This document shows positions 7,150 to 12,975 of a stretch of 12,975 bases of DNA, one piece after another (within the stretch, counting starts at the first letter, position 1; each line of letters begins with the position of its first letter). A model generated the notes under the pieces. The model was given only the letters and a program-made list of their open reading frames with translations. It searched no databases and was not told where the DNA came from. The DNA is taken from contig CAOKNI010000028.1 of NCBI GenBank assembly GCA_948470005.1, positions 1 to 12,975 on the forward strand, given 5' to 3'. The position numbers and the translations under genes are program-made. This stretch comes from an uncultured Mycoplasmatota bacterium (GTDB lineage Bacteria; Bacillota_I; Bacilli_A; RF39; UBA660).

Positions 7150-7179
7150 TTTTAAAAACTCCGAGTTCCCCACGAGTTT
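7150..7179 (-). terminator. Possible terminator after pgsA
   Basis: On the - strand AAACTC (7179-7174) pairs with GAGTTT (7161-7156) around a 12-nt loop, followed by TTTAAAATTTT. The stem starts inside the pgsA stop codon, like the terminator of the HD gene. The loop is long and the stem short, so this is tentative. Confidence 0.45.
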
Positions 7180-7771
7180 ATTTATCACTAAAAGTATCTT
7201 TAGTATTGTAATAATATTGGCATCCACTAGCAACAGACAGAATAGTAGCGATGATTATGAGAGCATAACCAATATTTATGCCTAGTAATTCAAATGGTAA
7301 ATTATAGAACATCGTAAGTGCCATACCACACATCATACACATAGTTTTAGCCTTGCCTAAATAAGATGCCGCAACAACTTTTCCTTTTTTACCACTCGCC
7401 ATTTTAAAGGCATCAACAAAGATATCACGAGTAATAATAATGACAGGTATCGCAACACTTATAAATCCATCATGAGCTAAAATAATTAAAAGGCCATTAA
7501 CTAAAACTTTATCAGCAATCGCGTCCATTACTTTACCAAAATCTGTCACTAAATTTCTACTTCTAGCAATATGACCATCTAAAAAGTCCGTAAGTGCAGC
7601 GATGACAAATAAAACTCCCGCAATAATATATTTTAAATCAATAATTATTTTGCCAGCAATTTGAAAGGTCGGAAAATGAATACCTAAGCTATACCATGGC
7701 ACCATAAGCATCACTAAAATAATTATCGCCGTAATTATTCTTCCTAATGTAAGTTTATTGGGTAAATTCAT
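7178..7771 (-). CDS. pgsA: CDP-diacylglycerol-glycerol-3-phosphate 3-phosphatidyltransferase
   Basis: This is a membrane enzyme that makes phosphatidylglycerophosphate from CDP-diacylglycerol and glycerol-3-phosphate, the committed step to phosphatidylglycerol. The CDP-alcohol phosphotransferase signature D-G-x2-A-R-x8-G-x3-D-x3-D is complete at residues 65-87 (DGHIAR, then GKVMDAIAD). Several hydrophobic segments surround it: about 12-30, 45-61, 92-115, 140-155 and 165-182. At 197 residues it is full length. AAAGGAG lies nine bases before the ATG. It follows the rodZ-like gene with a short gap, the same order as ymfM-pgsA in Bacillus. The family also contains cardiolipin and phosphatidylserine synthases, but the N-terminal MNLPNKLTLGRI and the context favour PgsA. 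Confidence 0.95.
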   Translation of the reverse strand: MNLPNKLTLGRIITAIIILVMLMVPWYSLGIHFPTFQIAGKIIIDLKYIIAGVLFVIAALTDFLDGHIARSRNLVTDFGKVMDAIADKVLVNGLLIILAHDGFISVAIPVIIITRDIFVDAFKMASGKKGKVVAASYLGKAKTMCMMCGMALTMFYNLPFELLGINIGYALIIIATILSVASGCQYYYNTKDTFSDK

Positions 7772-7785
7772 AATGCTTTTCTCCT

Positions 7786-8256
7786 TTAAAAACTAATATG
7801 ACTAATTTCATTAGTTATACGATTATCAACAGTAATTTGTTTAATACTCCAAAATATTGCCAAAATCACTAATACTAAAATAAGCACATATATAGCTATA
7901 TAATAATGTTTACTATATTTACGAGGTTTTCTAGTATAAGGACTAGAAATTTTCGTATTTTCTTCTTTAGCTTCTTTTTTAGCAATTTTTTCAATTTCTT
8001 TTACTGGTATTTTAGAAGTATATTCAAACATATACTCATTAAACTCATCAATTACTCTTTCGCTATCTAAGCCTAAATATTTAGCATAGTTACTAAGATA
8101 ATTTTTGAGTTCAAATATGTCTTTGAAACAACCAATTTTACCTTCTTCAATATTAAGTAAAAATTCTACTTTAATATTCAGGTCCTCGCTTGCTTCATCA
8201 AGACTAACCCCTGAAGATTCCCTCGTTTCGCGAAGTTCTCTTCCTATCGTTTCCAA
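7786..8256 (-). CDS. RodZ/YmfM-like HTH membrane protein, short form without extracellular domain
   Basis: RodZ-type proteins link the MreB cytoskeleton to the membrane and wall elongation. The N-terminus is a helix-turn-helix domain of the RodZ kind (IGRELRETRESSGVSLDEAS, residues 4-23, then EDLNIKVEFLLNIEEG and LKNYLSNYAKYLGLD). A Lys/Glu-rich juxtamembrane region and one membrane segment (about 118-137) follow. The protein ends about 20 residues later and so lacks the periplasmic beta domain (DUF4115) of full-length RodZ. The start is TTG at 8256: an in-frame TAA lies six bases upstream, and AAGGATGTG precedes it. It lies directly upstream of pgsA, as ymfM does in Bacillus. Role assignment is by family and synteny. 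Confidence 0.85.
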   Translation of the reverse strand: METIGRELRETRESSGVSLDEASEDLNIKVEFLLNIEEGKIGCFKDIFELKNYLSNYAKYLGLDSERVIDEFNEYMFEYTSKIPVKEIEKIAKKEAKEENTKISSPYTRKPRKYSKHYYIAIYVLILVLVILAIFWSIKQITVDNRITNEISHISF

Positions 8257-8282
8257 ACGTTATTCACATCCTTCTTTTTAAA

Positions 8283-8645
8283 TTAAATAATATTCATAAG
8301 CCATGTTCTGTTCCCATATGGGCGACAAATATTTATCTACTAGTTGCCTAGTCCCTTACGCCATTTATTTCTTTTGTAAGAGCTCTCCTACCAAAATTTG
8401 GATTTCTCACTCGTGGGGTTTACCGCGTTCCACTTCCGCTGTTTCCAGCTTTATCGTCACTATGGCACTTTATCTTTACTAAAATCATGAGTACAAGACT
8501 TTTAGATTCTTTTAAGGCCGTTAAACTTACGTTTACCTTAGGTTATTTTTTCCCTAAGCACGAACACTACAACCATCGCAGGTTTGTGTGAGCATGGACT
8601 TTCCTCTACATAATGTTTATGCAGCATTTGTCCAAATATTATTCA
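8283..8645 (-). ncRNA. rnpB: RNase P RNA (Bacillus-like, type B)
   Basis: This is the catalytic RNA of RNase P, which removes tRNA 5' leaders. On the - strand the conserved elements appear in order: GAGGAAAGTCCATGCTC (5' half of P4), TAGTGTTCGTGC, AAAGTGCCATAGTGACG, GTGGAACGCGGTAAACCCC, GAGAAATCCAAATTTTGGTA and, near the 3' end, GGAACAGAACATGGCTTATG (3' half of P4). These match the Bacillus subtilis RNA almost word for word. The ends are set by helix P1, formed by AATAATATTT (about 8643-8634) and GAATATTATT (8295-8286), and are good to within a few bases. The 5' end overlaps the gpsB stop codon. gpsB next to rnpB is also the Bacillus order. Confidence 0.96.
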
Positions 8646-8965
8646 TATTTTCCAAAGACTACTTTTTCTAATTGACTAATTCTTCTTAGCAAGTCAACGT
8701 TGCTAACACTGCCATTGTTAGTACCTTCATTTGCTACTAATTGTTCCCGAAGTTTTCTTATTTCAGCTTTTAACTTCGCATTGTCTTCATTTAAATTCTT
8801 AATTTCTTTTTCATAAGATTTAAGCATGTTGATAAATTCTGTATAATCTCTAATCACCATGTCTAAATATTTATCAACTTCCTGAGGTCGATATCCCCTA
8901 GCATCAATCTTAAATTCTTTATCAAGAATTTCTTGCGGAGTTAAATAAATTTTATCACTATACAT
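8639..8965 (-). CDS. gpsB: Cell division regulator GpsB (DivIVA family)
   Basis: GpsB is a small DivIVA-like coiled-coil protein that binds penicillin-binding proteins and switches wall synthesis between elongation and division. The N-terminal membrane-binding domain reads LTPQEILDKEFKIDARGYRP then QEVDKYLDMVIRDY. A coiled coil follows (about residues 40-77, ending in KLKAEIRKLREQL), and after a linker comes the hexamerising tail VDLLRRISQLEKVVFGK, which separates GpsB from full-length DivIVA. At 108 residues the length is typical. AAGGGATGTG precedes the ATG. The promoter upstream is near consensus, and rnpB begins at its stop codon, so the two are probably co-transcribed. Confidence 0.95.
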   Translation of the reverse strand: MYSDKIYLTPQEILDKEFKIDARGYRPQEVDKYLDMVIRDYTEFINMLKSYEKEIKNLNEDNAKLKAEIRKLREQLVANEGTNNGSVSNVDLLRRISQLEKVVFGKYE

Positions 8966-8991
8966 CCATTCACATCCCTTAACTTAAGAAT

Positions 8992-9021
8992 ATTATAATA
9001 TTTTTTAGGGGTATTTGTCAA
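8992..9021 (-). promoter_or_regulatory. Strong sigma-A promoter of gpsB-rnpB
   Basis: Perfect TTGACA (9021-9016) and perfect TATAAT (8997-8992) on the - strand are separated by 18 bases, close upstream of the gpsB SD. A strong promoter suits a transcript that also supplies RNase P RNA. Confidence 0.85.
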
Positions 9022-9055
9022 TTGCTTGGAATAAAAGTTTAGAAAAAGGCGAATT

Positions 9056-9823
9056 TTAGATTAAAAAGTTCAAAATTAAAGCAATTCTTTTATTGCCATC
9101 AATGAAAGCATGATTCTTAACTGTTAAATAAAGCATATTAGCACATTTTTCCTCTACAGCTTTATATAAATCAACTATGTCAAATGATTGATAAATATCC
9201 CAAAATAGCTTTAAAATTATTATCTCGCTCAAGAGCAAATAATTTACTTTCATTATTAAATCTTAATTTATCAATTACTTCTAAGCATTCTTCATAAGTA
9301 ATAATTAAATCATCTTTATTACTTTTTATTTTCTTTAAAGTGCGATAAATATTTAAAGCTTTCGTATAATTATTTATGACACTTATTATATCTTTGGCTT
9401 CATCACCAGTAATTGTTTCATTACTACGACTTGCAATATCCAGGAGCTTAACAGTCTTTTCTAAATAAGCTAATCTTCTTTCATTAACCGCATAACATTT
9501 TATCATGTAATCTTTAAGTATTTTATTTGCCCATCGTCTAAATATAATACCATTTTGTGATTTTACGCGATAACCAACACTTATAATCATATCTAAATTA
9601 TAATACTCTACTTGATACGTTTTTCCATCTTTAGCAGTTGTCACAAATCTTGCGACAACTGCTGCGTCAAGTTCCTCTTTAAGCGCATTATTAATATGTT
9701 TACCTATTGTTTTAACATCTCTGTCAAATAGTATAGAAATTGTTCACGATTTAGCCATGCTGTTTCCTCCTTCATATTAACTTCAAGTTTTACCTCTTGA
9801 TTTTCAAAAATTATTATTTCATT
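9056..9823 (-). pseudogene. RhuM-Fic fusion protein gene, frameshifted and 3'-truncated
   Basis: Three reading frames together give a RhuM-type N-terminus fused to a Fic domain. Frame one (from 9823) reads NEIIIFENQEVKLEVNMKEE then TAWLNREQF. After a shift at about 9730 it continues DVKTIGKHINNALKEELDAA and QVEYYNLDMIISVGYRVKS, the RhuM signature, down to IKSNKDDLIITYEECLEVID. After a second shift at about 9205 it gives IYQSFDIVDLYKAVEEKCAN and HAFIDGNKRIALI. That last stretch is the Fic/Doc active-site motif in the H-x-F-x-D-G-N-K-R form, then a stop. Fic enzymes transfer AMP or similar groups to proteins; RhuM-Fic fusions are uncharacterised. No usable start codon is in frame: an ATG at 9822 reads straight into a stop. 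It begins just after dinD, suggesting a former two-gene operon. The gene is judged non-functional. Confidence 0.85.
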
Positions 9824-9824
9824 T

Positions 9825-10669
9825 CTATTCTTTTATTTTTTCATTAACTTTACTTTGTTTTACAAAATTTGTCTCTTTTTCTAATTCCTTTAAGCTCTTT
9901 TTAGGTGTCGGTAATTTCTCAGGCATAGTGCCACCATTTTTCTTAATAACATCTCTAATATTTTTACCTATTTCATAATGAGCTTCACTGGCATTATTTT
10001 CACCTTTTATATTATCGTTTATTAATTTTTGTTCAGTCTGTGTTATTCTAAATAGGTTAGCTGCCAATTCAACACTACCCATATTATCTAAAATATCCTC
10101 ACGATAACGAAGTCCTTTTCTCTTTGCTATATTATGTGCCGTTTCACCATTGTATAAGCCTTTATATCCAGCATTATGAAATTTATCGAAGTTTTTAACG
10201 CCTCCATTCTTAGCAGCTTTATTTAAAGAATAATTTCCCTTTTTAGTTAAACTTCTTCGATAAAATCTTTTTTCGTCTTCATATAGTTCGCTATATTCTC
10301 TTTCGGTTAGCTCTTGTTTTCTTGTTTGAATAGCAAAATAAGTTTGGGCATGAGCGATAACTTCTTTCCTAGAATCTCCATTTTGAGCTATAAGATAACA
10401 AGCATATCGTGTTAGCTTATAGTCTTTTATTGATTTTGAAGCACCTTTTGGCATTGTTATCGTTTTGTCGGCGTCGACAAAATGTTCAAACGCATTAATA
10501 TTACTATTAACACAAGCGTTTTTGCCTTTATTAATAACACCATCAAACTTTCGCCATTCTTTATATTCTAAAACCTTTTGGAGCTCTCTAGCCAACCAAT
10601 ATTCACTTCCAAAATCATCTATATGTTTAATATTACAAACGTTACATCATTTACTTTTAATTCTTTCAT
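9825..10669 (-). pseudogene. dinD: DNA-damage-inducible protein D (DinD), frameshift near the 5' end
   Basis: The main frame (9825 to about 10632) matches DinD: IKHIDDFGSEYWLARELQKV, ARE..LEYKEWRKF, then DYKLTRYACYLIAQNGDSRK, AQTYFAIQTRKQEL, NAGYKGLYNGETAHNIAKRK, ILDNMGSVELAANLFRITQT and GGTMPEKLPTPKKSL. In E. coli DinD is SOS-induced and inhibits RecA filament activity. The likely original start is ATG 10669, with AGGAGG ten bases upstream, reading MKELKVNDVTF. At about 10634 one base appears to be missing, and the DinD frame resumes at NIKHIDDFG. A shortened protein could still start at the TTG at 10595, lacking about 25 residues, but it has no good SD. A possible LexA box lies in the promoter. 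I call it a pseudogene from one lesion; function cannot be excluded. Confidence 0.85.
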
Positions 10670-10780
10670 TTTTTCTTTACCTCCTGATTTTTATAATTAC
10701 TTTTTTAAATTTTAAATAAAGCTTCAATTCATAAATATTTAGTTCTTTTCATAATAATTTATCCCCTTACTATAAACAAG

Positions 10781-10808
10781 CTTATCGTAGCGAACTCACG
10801 TATGTCAA
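10781..10808 (-). promoter_or_regulatory. Possible dinD promoter with a degenerate LexA (SOS) box
   Basis: On the - strand TTGACA (10808-10803) is followed 16 bases later by GATAAG (10786-10781), a 4/6 match to the -10. Overlapping the -35, CGAACTCACGTATG (+ strand 10791-10804) has one perfect half-site of the Gram-positive LexA box CGAAC-N4-GTTCG and a 3/5 second half. It lies about 110 bases upstream of the dinD start. Confidence 0.35.
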
Positions 10809-10854
10809 TAAATTTTTTAGAAAATAAAAAGAAAAACACTAAATAATGTTCCCT

Positions 10855-11332
10855 CTACTTCTTAAATTTTAAAATATAATCTTTTATTTCTTTTGATACG
10901 CGATAACTATCTCTAATTTTGTTAATAGCTTTATTAATAGTAAATTTATTTAATTTATTATTTTCTAGATATTTTAAATATATTTTGGATACTTAATAAA
11001 TACTTCACATAAAAGCCAAGGCATAGCCATATTAACATAATATAAATCACTACCAATTAAATCTAAATAATTAAATATAATAGGTAAATGCTCTTCTTCC
11101 ACATAATAATTTAATAATGGAACTAAACTTACTCTTAAATGATACTCTTTATTACTTGTAATTAATTTAGCTATAATATTTAAAAAATACGATTTTAAGA
11201 CTATTACAGAATGTATCATTAAGAGAACAATCATAAATTAAAGCTACACAAGAATAAAAATACTCCATTAATTCATTTAAATCTTTAATATGCGTAATAA
11301 CTAAGCTTTACTTCTTCAAAATAAGTGTTACC
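10855..11332 (-). pseudogene. DNA alkylation repair protein (AlkD-like), 5'-truncated and multiply frameshifted
   Basis: The C-terminal two thirds of an AlkD-family HEAT-repeat DNA glycosylase can be read by switching frames. The pieces are GNTYFEEV; then LVITHIKDLNELMEYFYSCV and LIYDCSLNDTFCNSLKI; then EYHLRVSLVPLLNYYVEEEH and SDLYYVNMAMPWLLCEVFIK; then TINKAINKIRDSYRVSKEIK. The blocks ...YYVNMAxxWLxxExFIK and the NKAIxKIRDSxRVS ending are characteristic. Frames change at about 11305, 11190 and 10985. The N-terminal part is missing beyond 11332, where unrelated AT-rich sequence and the IS21 remnant begin. Members remove alkylated bases from DNA; this copy cannot make a normal protein. Confidence 0.82.
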
Positions 11333-11370
11333 CGCAACCCCTACCTACGAACAGTTTTTCAAATCATTAT

Positions 11371-11420
11371 AAAACGTGTTATAAGTCTAGTTTTGCAAAG
11401 CTTTTATTATAACACGTCTT
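11371..11420. repeat. Perfect 11-bp inverted repeat flanking the IS remnant
   Basis: ACGTGTTATAA (11374-11384) and TTATAACACGT (11407-11417) are perfect inverse complements separated by 22 bases. With the flanking AA/TT the arms reach 11371-11420. CTTTTT follows on the + strand and TTTT on the - strand, so it could be a bidirectional terminator, an operator or recombination site, or an end of an older element. Confidence 0.6.
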
Positions 11421-11480
11421 TTTCATGTTTTTTTGTACAACCGTTCTTTGTTATTATTAACTTGTTAAAAAAATAAAAAA

Positions 11481-12136
11481 GGTGGTGCTAATAAAAAAGG
11501 GGTATATGAATATTTTAAAGATAAATATATTGATATTGGAAGTTATTCAAATTTTGGTTGGTATATAAGAACTAAAAAATTAATTACTAAAAATATTTCA
11601 AAACGGATACACCCAAGATATGAAACTGCAATGGGATTACAATTGCAATTTGATTGGAAAGAAGATATTATAATGACAAATAAATATGGAAAAATATTTG
11701 AATTTAATATATTTTCTTCTATCTTATCTGCTAGTGGATTTCATATATTCAAGTATAGTAAAACTAAAACAAGACAAGATGTGGAAAGATGTTTGATAGA
11801 AACTTTTGAATATGTAGGAAGTATTCCTAAAGAAGTCCTTACAGATAATATGAATAGTATAGTTAATCATACTACTAAAAGATTTGTACCATAATTTACT
11901 TCTTTTTGTAAAGATATAGGAGTCAAAGCTAAACATTGTAAAGTTAAAAACCCAGAAACAAAAGGGAAAGTAGAATCTCAAAATAGATTTATGAAGTGGT
12001 TAATCCCTTATGATGGAGAATTTGAAACAGAAGAAGACCTCATTAAAATAATTGATAAAATAAATAAAAAACAAATACAGAAATAGAAAATATGGCTAAA
12101 AACAATTTAGAATTGTTAAATAATCTGACTAATTAG
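11481..12136 (+). pseudogene. istA: istA, IS21-family transposase, truncated at both ends with a stop and a frameshift
   Basis: The open frame starts after TAA at 11466 and reads KKGVYEYFKDKYIDIGSYSN, then IHPRYETAMGLQLQFDWKED, FEFNIFSSILSASGFHIFKY, TRQDVERCLIETFEYVGSIP and KEVLTDNMNSIVNH. This is the DDE integrase core of IstA, with Asp in QFDWK and in LTDNM as the expected first two catalytic residues. TAA at 11892 interrupts it. The same frame then continues DIGVKAKHCKVKNPETKGKV and ESQNRF, giving the catalytic Glu, to TAG at 12084. A shift at about 12074 gives the last readable piece (NTEIENMAKNN), ending at 12136. About 100 or more N-terminal residues, including the DNA-binding HTH, and much of the C-terminus are lacking. 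Confidence 0.88.
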
Positions 12137-12150
12137 AGAGAGGTAAAGAT

Positions 12151-12846
12151 ATGAATAATTATGTAAAACTAAAGAAAATTTAGATAGTTATATAGATTTA
12201 ATAAACTGTAATAAAAAAACTTTAGTTGATGCATTATACGAACTAACTAATCAAGAACTAGAATTTAAAGATAGCAAAGCTATTACTGCGCTAGTCAGAA
12301 TGGCAGGTCTTATTATAAGCCATGATTTCGAATTTTCTTTTCAACCTACTATAAATAACTTGGATTTTAAAAACTTAAGATTTATAGAAAATAAGGCAAA
12401 TATATTATTGTAGGTTCACCAGGCGTTGGAAAAACACATTTAGCTACCTCTATCGGAATACAAGCTGCAAGTAATAGGCATAGCACTTATTTTATTAGCT
12501 GTCATGATTTAATAACTAATTTGAAAAAAGCAAATTATGAAAATAGACTGGCAGATAAAATTAAAAACTATGAAAAATATAGTGTATTTATTATTGATGA
12601 AGTTGGTTATTTACCAATAGATACAGAGGGTGCTAATTTATTATTCTAATTAATAAAAGATATGAAAAACACACAACTATCATAACTGCAAATAAACCTT
12701 TTGGACAATGGGGAGAATTATTTGGAGATAATATGATAGCTAATGCAATTTTAGATCGTTTAGTACATCATTCTCATATTATTAATATTACAGGAAAATC
12801 TTATAGAACTAAAAACTTAATTAGTGATGCTGATGACAAACTGTAA
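12151..12846 (+). pseudogene. istB: istB, IS21-family AAA+ helper ATPase, frameshifted
   Basis: IstB is the AAA+ ATPase that directs IS21 transposase to target DNA. The start ATG 12151 has GAGAGAGG seven bases upstream and reads MNNYVKL. After a shift at about 12172 it continues KENLDSYIDLINCNKKTLVD to NLRFIENKANILL. After a shift at about 12407 it shows Walker A GSPGVGKTH, then TYFISCHDLITNLKKANYEN and Walker B VFIIDEVGYLPID. A Gln-to-stop change (TAA 12647) and one missing A at about 12655 follow. The end reads TTIITANKPFGQWGELFGDN and ANAILDRLVHHSHIINITGK SYRTK, as in full-length IstB. Gene length is otherwise normal, so decay is by small indels rather than deletion. Confidence 0.9.
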
Positions 12847-12868
12847 CTAAATAAAAATGTTGGTTTTC

Positions 12869-12897
12869 CTACATAAATATTTAATCAAAAATCTACA
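12869..12897. repeat. Possible right-end transposase-binding repeats of the IS21 element
   Basis: On the - strand TGTAGATTTTTG begins at 12897 and TGTAGGAAAACC begins at 12873, sharing TGTAG with a 24-base offset. IS21 elements carry repeated short sites inside their TG-starting ends. The matching left end was not found, so this is weak. Confidence 0.3.
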
Positions 12898-12975
12898 TTT
12901 TTATATTGATATTAACATCCCTTAAATCTTTTGAAACTATGTATACTTGCATTTGTACTTGTATTTTATACTTAA

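Larger units (their letters stand above)
11481..12897 (+). mobile_element. Degenerate IS21-family insertion sequence
   Basis: A tandem istA (integrase/transposase) and istB (ATPase helper) on the + strand define an IS21-family element. Both genes are broken. The left end is missing, because istA begins well inside its family alignment. At the right end two copies of TGTAG on the - strand (12897-12893 and 12873-12869) resemble the repeated transposase sites at IS21 ends, and I place the right boundary there tentatively. No target-site duplication could be identified. Confidence 0.85.

Noticed and set aside
9180..9644. Separate stand-alone genes for the RhuM (9180-9644) and Fic (9056-9253) reading frames
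   Set aside because: Together with the 5' frame up to 9823 they line up in order as one RhuM-Fic protein, with frames changing at single points. They are fragments of one gene.
10741..10770. Seven-residue leader peptide (MKRTKYL) upstream of dinD
   Set aside because: An AAGGGG SD and ATG exist, but the ORF is too short to judge in such AT-rich DNA and no attenuator structure follows.
11724..11981. 85-codon - strand ORF opposite istA
   Set aside because: It is antisense to clear IstA homology; its Phe/Ser-rich composition is that of a shadow frame.
1..12975. CRISPR array, tRNA genes, or reassignment of TGA to Trp
   Set aside because: No regularly spaced repeats or tRNA-like cloverleaf were noticed. 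Trp is encoded by TGG, and TGA ends the vanZ-like and yqfC genes.

Overview
This window looks like a chromosomal segment of a low-GC Firmicutes (Bacillota) bacterium, probably class Bacilli or a relative. The evidence is a very AT-rich sequence, standard-code use of TGG for Trp and TGA as stop, a gpsB gene beside a Bacillus-like RNase P RNA, sporulation genes yqfC and yqfD, and strong AGGAGG-type ribosome binding sites. Genus and species cannot be told from the sequence. Everything from 1 to 11332 is transcribed leftward (- strand). Only a broken IS21-family element at the right end is on the + strand.

Layout, left to right. (1) 1-460: the 5' part of a PD-(D/E)XK 'Rpn/transposase-like' nuclease gene with no good start codon. 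(2) 530-4489: a compact seven-gene operon, read yqfC, yqfD, vanZ-like, ybeY, dgkA, era, yqzL-like, with overlapping start/stop codons and closing in a hairpin terminator. It matches the conserved Bacillus yqfC-yqfD-phoH-pgpH-ybeY-dgkA-cdd-era-yqzL-recO order, but phoH, pgpH, cdd and recO are not here and a VanZ-family membrane protein sits in the phoH/pgpH slot. (3) 4520-7134: an HD-domain hydrolase with its own promoter and terminator, and a 632-residue cytoplasmic protein of unknown function that contains an internal duplication. (4) 7150-9021: an envelope and division cluster, read gpsB, rnpB, rodZ-like, pgsA, headed by a near-consensus sigma-A promoter.

(5) 9056-11332: a graveyard of accessory genes on the - strand. 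It holds dinD followed two bases later by a rhuM-fic fusion gene, both frameshifted, behind a promoter with a possible degenerate LexA box, and then a DNA alkylation repair (AlkD-like) remnant with at least three frameshifts. (6) 11481-12897, + strand: an IS21-family element with truncated istA and multiply frameshifted istB, preceded by a perfect 11-bp inverted repeat.

The core genes support translation and 16S rRNA maturation (era, ybeY), lipid recycling and phospholipid synthesis (dgkA, pgsA), tRNA processing (rnpB) and cell shape and division (gpsB, rodZ). yqfC and yqfD point to present or ancestral endospore formation. Across about 8.5 kb of core genes I find no frameshift, while about 3.8 kb of accessory DNA holds at least ten. 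The decay therefore looks biological rather than a uniform sequencing artefact. The best candidates for something undescribed are the duplicated 632-residue protein and the possibly damage-responsive dinD/rhuM-fic module.
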